The position numbers and the translations under genes were made by a program. Below, in pieces: positions 9,056 to 18,030 of a stretch of DNA of 64,000 bases; positions within the stretch are counted from its first letter, which is position 1; every line of letters starts with the position of its first letter. The DNA lies in assembly GCA_965262845.1 (NCBI GenBank), contig CBDHFX010000001.1:310001-374000 (forward strand), given 5' to 3'. Below the pieces are notes generated by a model. The model saw nothing but the letters and a program-made list of their open reading frames with translations, was not told where the DNA came from and searched no databases. This stretch comes from ECT2AJA-044 sp965262845 (GTDB lineage: Bacteria; Bacteroidota; Bacteroidia; Flavobacteriales; ECT2AJA-044).

Positions 9056-10272
9056 CCGGGCTGACAGTTGTGGCAGCACTTTTTGGCTACATCAACGTGC
9101 GATTCCTGAAACTGCCAGGTACGATCGGACTGCTGGGTATGACACTGGTCTTCACGCTGATCATACTGGTGGTGGGACAGTTCTCGCCCAGGCTGCTGGA
9201 TCTGGCCGGGCAGACCATCGGAGGCATTGACTTTAAGACCATACTGCTTGATGTGATGCTGAGTTTTTTGCTTTTCGCCGGAGCCCTGCACACCAAGCTT
9301 GACCAGCTCAAGGCGATGCGCGGGCCTATTATTGTGTTTTCGACCCTCGGGGTGCTCGTATCGACTTTCCTGGTGGGAACCTTTATCTTTTATCTGCTTG
9401 AGGTAGTCCGCTATCCGGTGGCTTACCAATATTGTCTGCTGTTCGGCGCATTGATCTCCCCTACAGATCCGATCGCTGTACTGGGCATTCTCAGGCAGGT
9501 CGGCGCTCCAAAAAAACTGGAGGTCAAGATCGTGGGTGAATCGCTATTCAACGATGGCATCGGCGTGGTGGTCTTCCTAACACTATTTGGGATCGCGGCC
9601 GGCACCGGGCATATTGCAGCCGGCGAAATAGCGCTGTTGCTGGTCAAGGAAGTGGGTGGTGGCATAGTACTCGGATTCCTGCTCGGCTGGAGTGGATTCC
9701 AACTGATGCGCTCAATTGATCATTACGAAACGGAAGTGATGCTCTCCCTGGCGCTGGTCATGGGCGGATACCTTCTGGCGAGTATGCTGCATTTCTCGGG
9801 ACCGCTTGCTGTAGTCGTGGCCGGCCTCTTTATCGGGAATAAGGCGCGCGAGGCAGCGTGGAGCGATGAAACCGAGAACTACCTCGACAAATTCTGGGAG
9901 CTGGTGGATGTCTTCATGAATGCAATCCTCTTCGTGCTTATCGGCCTTGAATTACTGGTGCTCGAAATTAAACCGCACTACCTGTGGCTGGGTATTGCGG
10001 CTATTCCGCTAACGTTGCTGGCCCGTTACCTGGCCCTCATCGGGCCGATCAGGATCTTTCGGCAGCGACTCGAATTTGTGCCGGGCACAGTCCAGATCAT
10101 GACCTGGGGCGGACTGCGCGGAGGGATCTCCATTGCGCTCGCCTTAAGCCTGGTCCCGGAAATGAAACGGGAAATGTTACTGGCGATGACCTATGTAGTG
10201 GTCATCTTCAGCATCCTGGTTCAGGGATTAACGGTCGGAAAAATGGTGCAGCATTTTAGCGAAGAAGGGTGA
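9034..10272 (+). CDS. CPA1-family Na+/H+ antiporter (NhaP-like)
   Basis: A 412-residue inner-membrane antiporter with about 12-13 hydrophobic segments and no cytoplasmic tail. Diagnostic CPA1 signatures are present: the SPTDPIAV motif in the mid region and GESLFNDG, which carries the Asn-Asp pair of the ion-binding site. A later WGGLRGGISIALAL motif also matches the family. It should exchange external protons for internal Na+ (or K+) for pH and salt homeostasis; the cation specificity cannot be read from sequence. It is coupled to the Rieske gene by a 22-bp overlap, and its last 17 bp overlap the convergent gene at 10256. Confidence 0.9.
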   Translation: MEIFKILTGLTVVAALFGYINVRFLKLPGTIGLLGMTLVFTLIILVVGQFSPRLLDLAGQTIGGIDFKTILLDVMLSFLLFAGALHTKLDQLKAMRGPIIVFSTLGVLVSTFLVGTFIFYLLEVVRYPVAYQYCLLFGALISPTDPIAVLGILRQVGAPKKLEVKIVGESLFNDGIGVVVFLTLFGIAAGTGHIAAGEIALLLVKEVGGGIVLGFLLGWSGFQLMRSIDHYETEVMLSLALVMGGYLLASMLHFSGPLAVVVAGLFIGNKAREAAWSDETENYLDKFWELVDVFMNAILFVLIGLELLVLEIKPHYLWLGIAAIPLTLLARYLALIGPIRIFRQRLEFVPGTVQIMTWGGLRGGISIALALSLVPEMKREMLLAMTYVVVIFSILVQGLTVGKMVQHFSEEG

Positions 10273-11899
10273 GAAAGCCTGTTTCATAGAAGGTCTCCCC
10301 ATAGGCAGACCCCTGAACGATCCAGTAATAAGTCCCTTCCGGACAATCGCGCTTAGAGGAATAATTGACACCATTCCAGCCTTTCCAAAGGTTGGGAGTA
10401 TTCGAAGCACCTTCAAAAACCTTTACCCCCCATCGGTTGAAGATCACCATCTCGATCCGCTCGGGATAGTATTCCCCCCAGAAGGGGTACCAGTATTCGT
10501 TTTCACCGTCACCATTAGGAGTAAACACGTTGGGCACCTCAATGTCCACACAACTCGTCCACCACACATCGGCAGAGTCAGACCAGAGACATCCGCGATA
10601 GTACTGACTGAAGATGATCTGATTATAGCCCACTACGAAATCACCGGGCACGTCCGGAAAATTATCCCCTTTATCAATGCCATTCAGCTGCCAGTTGCGA
10701 ATACCTTCGTTCGGCAGGTCGGGTGTCAGTGTCCAGCTGGGCTCATCAACCGGATAACAAGCAGAGTCCGGTCCCAGGATCTGGAGTCCAATATCCGGTT
10801 CGTAGAGCCATACCTCGTAAAAAGCTGTATCGAAGCAGGTCCCGTTCGAGGCCACCAACGAAATAAGGTAGGTTCCTGTATCGTTTCTGGTCACGGTGAT
10901 TACCGGATCCGTTCCAAGGAATTCCTGTGTTCCATCCGGCGATATGAGGTTCCATTCTATATCGATAAAATCTGTTCCGCCAGCGGCATAGGTGGCACTC
11001 AGCCCCTGACATGAATCATTATTATCAATGACCGATGCATCCGGATAAGGAAGGCACTGCACCACGTTCATCTGGAAGTCACGCCACGTTACGTTGATCG
11101 GAATCCCATTTCTCCACTCTGTCACTTCCACTTGCGTAACATATTGCCCGATCGTTGTCGGAGTCCCTGTGATTATACCGGTTTGGGGGTCAATGGTAAC
11201 GGTTGGATTCGCATCGATCCAGTTGTTGGCACTGTAGCCTGGTGCCCAGGGAATGGGGGTATGTGGCGGTGGCGTGGGAAAAGGAGCTGGGTTCAGCGGA
11301 TCTCCACCCGTGTACGGTGTGGTGAACTGATAGCTGAGGGAATCGCCGTCAGCATCGATACCGCTATGATCATAGAATATGGATTCGTTAGCACATACAA
11401 CGATAGGAGGAGCCAATGGGAAGCGTGGATTACTATTGATAGATTCCACACGGGGTGGGATGCTGGTTCCGTAGGTGGCGCCCCAGTCCAACGGTGTAAG
11501 GATGTTAATAATAGTGGCGTTTCGACAGCAGCGCTGATACACGAGGGTATATCCAGTTAAGCTGTCGGGCAAGGTCACAATTTCGTGGTAATACCCGCGC
11601 TCTACGGACACTTCATTACCGGCTCCACTGGCATAGCAGGTGTCTTCGGAAAGCGGCACAAAATTCATGCTGTCGAGAAAGAAATTGAGGGTCAGCACTT
11701 CTACTCCATTGTCATTGAAGATCCCCAATAAGGCCGGATCGTCGAACAGGGGGCCACCAGTGGGATCGCGATACACGATCATTTCGATATCGTACTGACC
11801 ATTGCCCAGGTAGGTATAATGCACTTCACCACCGACGATGTGCGTAGCAGAGGTCGTCAGGGAAACCAAACCTAAAAGGAAAAGCAGATGTTGTTTCAT
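10256..11899 (-). CDS. Secreted protein with gliding-motility-type (CHU_C) C-terminal sorting domain
   Basis: A 547-residue exported protein. It has a signal peptide (residues 1-18), a region beginning THIVGGEVHYTYLG that is widespread at the start of large Bacteroidota surface proteins, a putative Ig-like/PKD-type section (about 180-290), a second beta-rich section, and a C-terminal CHU_C domain (NVFTPNGDGENEY, then FNRWGVKVFEG and WKGWNG). CHU_C domains mark type B cargo of the type IX secretion system, so the protein is probably displayed or released at the cell surface. No catalytic motif is visible. A -7 element at 11906-11921 suggests it is transcribed alone with a very short leader. 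Confidence 0.85.
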   Translation of the reverse strand: MKQHLLFLLGLVSLTTSATHIVGGEVHYTYLGNGQYDIEMIVYRDPTGGPLFDDPALLGIFNDNGVEVLTLNFFLDSMNFVPLSEDTCYASGAGNEVSVERGYYHEIVTLPDSLTGYTLVYQRCCRNATIINILTPLDWGATYGTSIPPRVESINSNPRFPLAPPIVVCANESIFYDHSGIDADGDSLSYQFTTPYTGGDPLNPAPFPTPPPHTPIPWAPGYSANNWIDANPTVTIDPQTGIITGTPTTIGQYVTQVEVTEWRNGIPINVTWRDFQMNVVQCLPYPDASVIDNNDSCQGLSATYAAGGTDFIDIEWNLISPDGTQEFLGTDPVITVTRNDTGTYLISLVASNGTCFDTAFYEVWLYEPDIGLQILGPDSACYPVDEPSWTLTPDLPNEGIRNWQLNGIDKGDNFPDVPGDFVVGYNQIIFSQYYRGCLWSDSADVWWTSCVDIEVPNVFTPNGDGENEYWYPFWGEYYPERIEMVIFNRWGVKVFEGASNTPNLWKGWNGVNYSSKRDCPEGTYYWIVQGSAYGETFYETGFLTLLR

Positions 11900-11905
11900 G
11901 CGCGC

Positions 11906-11921
11906 AAATGTACAAAACTAC
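11906..11921 (-). promoter_or_regulatory. Tandem -7 elements upstream of the CHU_C gene
   Basis: On the minus strand TAGTTTTG (11921-11914) is followed directly by TACATTTG (11913-11906); both fit TAnnTTTG. The nearer one would start transcription almost at the ATG (11899), giving a leaderless or nearly leaderless mRNA. No convincing -33 TTG was seen. Confidence 0.4.
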
Positions 11922-12268
11922 GGGCTGGCTGAGGCCTTTACACTAAAAATTGTCAAAAAGGGTGTAATGTGTTACCTTGGCTTCCAAAAAGCGGCTTGTC
12001 CTTACTACGGGTAGTGCCTGATGCTCCTGCTTTCTCCGTAGTTTTCGGGCTGATTCATGGTCCTGGGCATTATTACCTTTTATTCCAGCCACTATAGCCT
12101 ACTATCCATGCCTGCTCCAGACTATTTTAGGGAGTTAAGCTAAAGGCGACCTCTTGGGGCAATTGCTTCCGGCAAGTTGTCAGCATTCTATTTGGAACAT
12201 ACTCGTTCCTTAGTATCATAAAACTGTATTTTAATAAAGTGTTGAAATATAGCTGTTTATACATCATT

Positions 12269-12304
12269 AATTACAGAGTTAGCTCTGTAGCTAACTCTGT
12301 AATT
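12269..12304. repeat. Perfect 16-bp inverted repeat, probable operator
   Basis: Arms AATTACAGAGTTAGCT (12269-12284) and its exact reverse complement (12289-12304) flank a 4-nt centre, CTGT. The right arm ends one base before a perfect -7 element, so the repeat covers about -15 to -50 of the predicted promoter. That position suggests a repressor-binding operator. Because Ts follow it, a rho-independent terminator for an upstream transcript is the alternative. Confidence 0.6.
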
Positions 12305-12305
12305 T

Positions 12306-12313
12306 TATCTTTG
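12306..12313 (+). promoter_or_regulatory. -7 element for the alpha-2-macroglobulin/pbpC operon
   Basis: TATCTTTG matches TAnnTTTG exactly. It directly abuts the inverted repeat and would give a 5' leader of about 170 nt. Confidence 0.5.
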
Positions 12314-12492
12314 CGACAAGAGAAAAAATGAATGAATTGTACGACTAATTTTCTTGCCTAATCAATTTGCAAATCATAAATTAGCCAAAAATAAGGAAAG
12401 ATGGAAAAGGTGTGGTGGTCACCCGGTCGTCCGAACAGTATTTTGTTGAGTTATCAATTTCTGTATTACTTACCATTTAATACCATCACTTT

Positions 12493-15400
12493 ATGCTATT
12501 CATACGCAGCCTAAACTTACTGTGTCTTTTCAGTTTATTGCTAATCGCATGTTCCTGCAGTAAAAGGCAAAAGGAATACCAATCGGTTGATCCAGGTTTT
12601 GCAGCCTACATTTCAGGCTACACGGCCGGATCCGTTTCTAAAGATGATGATATCCGTATCGAATTCGCTGCACCAGTAAAGAGTATCGAAGCAGGGCAAG
12701 TCGCCGAAGGATTATTTGACCTTGATCCGGCCGTAGACGGAAGCACCATATGGCTAAATGCCTACACAGTGGTCTTTCAACCGAACAACTCTCTCCTTTC
12801 AGGCCAAAAATACAGGGTGACCTTTAATCTCGGTAAAGTGCTTGACGTACCCAAACAGTTCCGGGAAATAAACTTTGACCTCCAGGTGTATTTTCAGAAC
12901 TTTTTTGTGCGCACCGATGGGTTCATTACGCCAGATCCAGACCGTCAGGAGCAACTTGAGATTAAAGGAACAATCCGCACCTTAGATGTAGCTATTGCTG
13001 AGCAAATCGAAAAATGCCTTCAGGCCGTCCAGGACGGAAAAGAATTGCCTGTTTCCTGGAGTCATGGATCGGATCGTCGTCAGCATGTATTCAAGGTCGA
13101 AAATATTGTTCGGAGGAATTTGGCCGGAATCGTTAAGTTAACATGGAATGGCGCTCCCATAGGAGCAGAGGAATCAAACGGCAGTGAAGAGTTTCGAATC
13201 CCGCCACTCGGCGAATTTACATTGACCCAGGTCACCTCACAAAATAGGCCTACCCAGCACGTAGTACTGCATTTCTCAGACCCCCTTGATCAGGATCAGG
13301 AACTGGATGGGCTAATTTATTTTAAGTCGGGCATTAATGTACGACTTGAGGTAGATCGCAATATTGTGAGGGCCTATCCGGCATCTCCTTTGACTTCGAA
13401 TGAATTCATATGGATTGAGCCATCTATCCGAAATTCCGCTGGGAATGAACTCCAAAGCCGGTACGAACGAGAAGTTCTCTTCCAATGGTCAAACCCGGCT
13501 TTGGCAGTTTGGAACAAGGGTGTTATTATACCGAAAGCCGAAGGGCTTTTTTTCCCTTTTCAAGCCATTAATCTCAAAGGTGTCAATGTGCGTATATTAA
13601 AGGTGTACGCCAATAATGTGCAACAATTCTTTCAGGAAAATACCCTCAATGGGCGAAGTGAAATAGCCAGGGTAGGCAGAATAGTTTACGATGGCGAGAT
13701 TGATCTGACCTGGCTTGGAGAGGTCGTTCCCGGACAGTGGTCGGCCTACCGGCTCAGCCTTGATGCACTCATCAATCCTGATCCGGGGGCTATTTATCGT
13801 GTGCTGATGAATTTTGAACCCCGCCATTCCCTTTACCCTTGTTCTGACATTGAAAATCAGGCGAAACGGCTCAAAAAAGCCAATAACAACTTCGATGGTG
13901 GATATACTTTCTGGGGCGACCCCAGTTGGTATGATTGGACGAATTATGATTGGCAAAAACGTAATGATCCATGCGAGGTGAGTTATTATATCGGTAATAA
14001 GGGCATTGCCTCTAATATCTTTGCAAGCAATCTTGGCTTATTAGTGCGGAAGGACCGATCTGGTTACCGGGTGACTGTTACTGATCTACCTGAAGCAAAT
14101 CCACTTTCCGGTGTTAAGATCACAGCCTATAATTTTCAGCAACAGGAAATTGCTTCGGCGGTTACGGATGCTCAAGGTCATACACATCTCGAAACTAAAG
14201 ATCCAGCCTATCTCATCTGTGCGCGATTAGGCAAAGATATTGGCTATTTACGGGTTGACCCCCGGTCAGCCCGACCGATGAGCCTGTTCGAAATCAACGG
14301 GATAAAACCATCGGATGGGCTCAAAGCGTATATTTATGGAGAGCGTGGAGTTTGGCGACCGGGCGATACATTACATCTGTCCGTCATGCTGGAATCATCT
14401 GACATTCCGCTACCTCCCGAGCATCCTGTCACCTTGAAATGCTTTGATCCCTATGGTCAACTGCGCCAGCGTCAGGTATCTTCTGAAGGCATTAAAGGCC
14501 TTTACACTTTCCACTTACCTACAGAAGCTGATGCGCCAACAGGCGCCTGGCGTATTGAAGCGTTGGTTGGGAATGTACGATTTGTAAAATATGTCCGCAT
14601 TGAAACCGTAAAGCCGAATCGTTTGGTGGCCAATTGGGAATTACCCGAACAGATTAACGATCAACCTTACACCTATCTTTCCTTTGATGCCAAATGGTTG
14701 TACGGAGCACCCGGGGAGCATCTGGATATTGAGACTGAAGTCTCTTTCGCCAACGTCAAAACATCCTTCGAAGGGCTATACGGTTATCAGTTTGACGACA
14801 TCACCAAACGGAGCGAAAACGATAATTCACAGGTCGTGGAGCACCGTACCAACGGTGATGGCCGGGCTTCATTTAAGGTTCGAACACCTACACCAAAGTC
14901 GTCCCGTGGCATGGTGAAACTGAAGTTAAACAGTAAGATCTTCGAACCGGGTGGAGAGTACAGTACCGATTATATCAGCGCCTTATGCAGTCCATTCAAA
15001 GAATATGTCGGATTCAAACTCGAAGGGGGTGATCACTGGGGTCATGCCATTGCTACAGATAAGCCTATTAACATACAACTGTCCGTCGTGGAGGAAAGGG
15101 GGCAGCCTGTAGACCGTACGGTCCAACTTGAGTGGTATGAGTTAGACTGGAATTGGTGGTGGGAAGGACCAGATCGCAATGAAGTTGATCAATTCGTTTC
15201 GCGCTCAACTGCTCAACTGATTGCCAGAGAGGAAGTCCGCGTATCACACCTGAACACCGTGCATACCTTTAACTTTCCATCAGCAAGATGGGGACAATTC
15301 CTTGTACGTGCAGTGGACACGGTCTCAGGACACAGCTCAGCTAAGACTTTCTACGGAAGCTACAGTGGCTGGTACGAACACCAGCGGCAAAGTGAAGCTG

Positions 15401-18030
15401 CTCAACTCCTTCACCTGCAGGCTGACCGACCAAAGTATTCTGTGGGAGATTCCGTAATGGTTGCCTTACCGGGTGGAAGCTCCGGTCGTGTACTGATTTC
15501 TATCGAAAAAGCGGAGCGTATTTTACGAAGTTTTTGGATTGACTTAGATAATGTACATCCGAATACTGTAGCCTTCCAAGCGACGGATGACATGGCACCA
15601 AATGTGTACGTCCACGCCACTTTGCTACAACCCTATGGTCAGAAAAAAAATTCACTCCCCATTCGTATGTACGGGGTGCTACCGATCTCTGTTGAGGATC
15701 CGGCTACGAAATTGAATCCATTGGTCAATACTCCGGAAGAAGTGTGTCCAAACAGCACCATGAAAATTCGGGTTTCTGAAGCTGAGGGTAGACCAATGGT
15801 CTTCACTCTGGCTGTAGTTGATGAAGGGCTGCTTTCCCTCACGCGGTTCAACACTCCGAACCCCTGGCACTATTTCTATGCCAAGGAAGCTCTTATGACC
15901 CATTCATGGGACATATATGATGACGTACTAACTTCAATGTCTGGACAATTATCTACGCTACCTGCTGTAGGTGGAGATGAAGATCTGAAATACAAGGAGG
16001 AACATCAGGTTAATCGTTTTAAGCCAGTAGTGCACTTTATCGGCCCGGAGATTTTAGGGGCCGGCGAAACGAAAGAGTTCGATATCTTTATTCCGAACTA
16101 CTTCGGTGCAGTACGTGTAATGTGTGTGGGACGAGAAGAAAAGGCATACGGGTGCACCGAGCAAGAGGTAACCGTCAAACAGCCGATAATGATACTGCCC
16201 GTGGTTCCGAGGGTATTAGGTCCTGGTGAGATGGTAGACCTGCCTGTTACAGTGATTTCAACCCGATCAGGACCCCACAAGGTGAGGATCGCCATGCGGG
16301 CAAATAAAGGATTCCGTATGGAATCGCCAACCCAATTTATCTCATTTTCCGATGAAGGACAGAAAACTGTTGTATTCCGTGGAACAGTAGACCGATACCT
16401 TGGCCCTGTATCATTCAGTATAGAAGCCAGGAGTGGATCGGACCTGGCCACGGATAAAGTCAATGTTAATGTAATACCGCGAAATCCAGCTTTCCATCAA
16501 TCCAAAACCGTGGAGCTGGCACCCGGAACCACGGCCAAGATCGCTTATGCACCGATTGGAATTGAAGGTACTCGGGAAAGACAGTTTACGTTGTCACAGT
16601 TACCGGAATTGAATCTCGAGGAACACCTTGACTATCTTATCCGATATCCGCATGGATGTATTGAGCAAATCACCTCAGCCGCTTTTCCTCAATTATTTGT
16701 GGGAAACTTAGTGCAGCTAACATCCGGACAAGAGATTAAGATCGACAAAAATATCCAGGCAGCATTGCATAGATTGATTTCTTTTCAGTTGCCCTCGGGC
16801 GGATTCTCTTACTGGCCAGGTGGTGGTTCGTACCAAGCACATGGATGGGCCACAACTTACGCGGCTCATTTTATCATTGAAGCCGAAAATAAAGGTTATA
16901 CCCTACCGCCCGGAATGAGAGCTCGTTGGCTGCGCTATGCCCAGCGTTGTGCCCGAAACTGGAATCCGGGAATAGGAGATCAGTACCGAGGTTATCAGGA
17001 TTTGCATCAGGCCTATCGCCTCTATGTCCTGGCACTTGCTGGTAAGCCAGAGATCGGTGCCATGAATCGTATGCGTGCACGGAAGAACCTGGACCATCGT
17101 GCGGCCTGGCGATTGGCAGCAGCCTATGTACTTGTCGGTCGTAAAGATGTGGGCAAAAGGTTAGCTCAGGTCCCGCGTACTTTGGAAGAGTATGGAACCG
17201 AATGGACAGGTACTTTCGGCTCAACTTTGCGTGATCAGGCCATGTATCTGGAAAGTGCTGTATACTTGGAAGACCGGCAACTGACCGGGCTACTTATAAA
17301 AGACCTTTGTCGCATGCTGGGAGCAGATTGGCATAGCACCCAATCGCGTTCATTCGCCTTACTTGCTCTTTCGAAATCAATGGGCGGGCAGGATCTGAGG
17401 CCGATGAAATTTCGGATCAACCCTGTAAATAACAGCCTCATCACCGAAACAGAGGCGAACATATACGTAATTGATGCACAATATTACAGAGATGAATCGG
17501 GTATTCTTACCGTCGCTAATGAAGGCTCCAATCCACTCTTTTTGTCGTACTACGAAAAAGGTATTCCTATCGAAAGTGATCACAAAATTGAGCAAGTCCA
17601 GTTAGGGCTCTCGGTTCGCTATCTCGACTTGAACAATAAAAAGATCAATGTGACACAATTGAAACAAGGCACTAGTTTCAAAGCAGTTGTTTATGTATCG
17701 CATCCGGGCGCCAGGAGTGCCTATCAGGAAGTTGCACTGGAACAGCTTTTCCCCAGTGGGTGGCAAATTGTGAACAACCGTCTTAATGAGCCAACGAACG
17801 ATCAAACCACTTTCGAATATCAAGACATTCGGGACGATAGAGTATTGACCTATTTTAACTTGGGAAAAGGTGAAGAGAAGTCTTTTACTGTTATGCTGAA
17901 CGCCACATATACCGGACGCTATTATTTGCCAGCTGTTTACTGCGCTCCGATGTATGATGAAACGGTGCGTGCCACTATCCCAGGCATGTGGGTAGACGTC
18001 ATTCAAAATGATGCGCTCCCGAATTTGTAA
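12493..18030 (+). CDS. Bacterial alpha-2-macroglobulin lipoprotein (YfhM-like, thioester-containing)
   Basis: An 1845-residue periplasmic lipoprotein. A type II signal peptide ends in a lipobox (LLIAC). Successive macroglobulin-like beta domains occupy the first ~1000 residues (GERGVWRPGDTLHLSV is a typical MG motif), followed by the alpha-2-macroglobulin domain (MVFTLAVVDEGLLSLTRF), and the thioester domain with the intact GCIEQ motif; the reactive Cys is residue 1389. A thioester of this type traps attacking proteases covalently. The 3' end overlaps pbpC by 23 bp; this pairing with PBP1C is known from many bacteria and is interpreted as protection and repair of the envelope after breach. 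The upstream inverted repeat suggests regulated expression. Confidence 0.93.
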   Translation: MLFIRSLNLLCLFSLLLIACSCSKRQKEYQSVDPGFAAYISGYTAGSVSKDDDIRIEFAAPVKSIEAGQVAEGLFDLDPAVDGSTIWLNAYTVVFQPNNSLLSGQKYRVTFNLGKVLDVPKQFREINFDLQVYFQNFFVRTDGFITPDPDRQEQLEIKGTIRTLDVAIAEQIEKCLQAVQDGKELPVSWSHGSDRRQHVFKVENIVRRNLAGIVKLTWNGAPIGAEESNGSEEFRIPPLGEFTLTQVTSQNRPTQHVVLHFSDPLDQDQELDGLIYFKSGINVRLEVDRNIVRAYPASPLTSNEFIWIEPSIRNSAGNELQSRYEREVLFQWSNPALAVWNKGVIIPKAEGLFFPFQAINLKGVNVRILKVYANNVQQFFQENTLNGRSEIARVGRIVYDGEIDLTWLGEVVPGQWSAYRLSLDALINPDPGAIYRVLMNFEPRHSLYPCSDIENQAKRLKKANNNFDGGYTFWGDPSWYDWTNYDWQKRNDPCEVSYYIGNKGIASNIFASNLGLLVRKDRSGYRVTVTDLPEANPLSGVKITAYNFQQQEIASAVTDAQGHTHLETKDPAYLICARLGKDIGYLRVDPRSARPMSLFEINGIKPSDGLKAYIYGERGVWRPGDTLHLSVMLESSDIPLPPEHPVTLKCFDPYGQLRQRQVSSEGIKGLYTFHLPTEADAPTGAWRIEALVGNVRFVKYVRIETVKPNRLVANWELPEQINDQPYTYLSFDAKWLYGAPGEHLDIETEVSFANVKTSFEGLYGYQFDDITKRSENDNSQVVEHRTNGDGRASFKVRTPTPKSSRGMVKLKLNSKIFEPGGEYSTDYISALCSPFKEYVGFKLEGGDHWGHAIATDKPINIQLSVVEERGQPVDRTVQLEWYELDWNWWWEGPDRNEVDQFVSRSTAQLIAREEVRVSHLNTVHTFNFPSARWGQFLVRAVDTVSGHSSAKTFYGSYSGWYEHQRQSEAAQLLHLQADRPKYSVGDSVMVALPGGSSGRVLISIEKAERILRSFWIDLDNVHPNTVAFQATDDMAPNVYVHATLLQPYGQKKNSLPIRMYGVLPISVEDPATKLNPLVNTPEEVCPNSTMKIRVSEAEGRPMVFTLAVVDEGLLSLTRFNTPNPWHYFYAKEALMTHSWDIYDDVLTSMSGQLSTLPAVGGDEDLKYKEEHQVNRFKPVVHFIGPEILGAGETKEFDIFIPNYFGAVRVMCVGREEKAYGCTEQEVTVKQPIMILPVVPRVLGPGEMVDLPVTVISTRSGPHKVRIAMRANKGFRMESPTQFISFSDEGQKTVVFRGTVDRYLGPVSFSIEARSGSDLATDKVNVNVIPRNPAFHQSKTVELAPGTTAKIAYAPIGIEGTRERQFTLSQLPELNLEEHLDYLIRYPHGCIEQITSAAFPQLFVGNLVQLTSGQEIKIDKNIQAALHRLISFQLPSGGFSYWPGGGSYQAHGWATTYAAHFIIEAENKGYTLPPGMRARWLRYAQRCARNWNPGIGDQYRGYQDLHQAYRLYVLALAGKPEIGAMNRMRARKNLDHRAAWRLAAAYVLVGRKDVGKRLAQVPRTLEEYGTEWTGTFGSTLRDQAMYLESAVYLEDRQLTGLLIKDLCRMLGADWHSTQSRSFALLALSKSMGGQDLRPMKFRINPVNNSLITETEANIYVIDAQYYRDESGILTVANEGSNPLFLSYYEKGIPIESDHKIEQVQLGLSVRYLDLNNKKINVTQLKQGTSFKAVVYVSHPGARSAYQEVALEQLFPSGWQIVNNRLNEPTNDQTTFEYQDIRDDRVLTYFNLGKGEEKSFTVMLNATYTGRYYLPAVYCAPMYDETVRATIPGMWVDVIQNDALPNL

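Larger units (their letters stand above)
11922..12492 (+). other. Gene-free interval upstream of the alpha-2-macroglobulin gene
   Basis: About 570 bp with no credible protein gene. A possible plus-strand promoter sits at its left end (TTG at 11951, then TACCTTGG near 11975, one base off the -7 consensus). A large inverted repeat and a perfect -7 element lie at 12269-12313. The stretch between has several self-complementary segments (ACTACGG with CCGTAGT around 12005-12040) that would be compatible with a structured RNA, but it matches no RNA family I recognise. A 36-codon frame at 12401 with an AAGGAAAG ribosome-binding-like sequence overlaps the downstream start and is not called. Confidence 0.4.

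Noticed and set aside
12401..12511. 36-codon frame with a purine-rich ribosome-binding-like sequence before the alpha-2-macroglobulin gene
   Set aside because: It overlaps the next start and its peptide has no known family; a leader peptide is possible but not supported.
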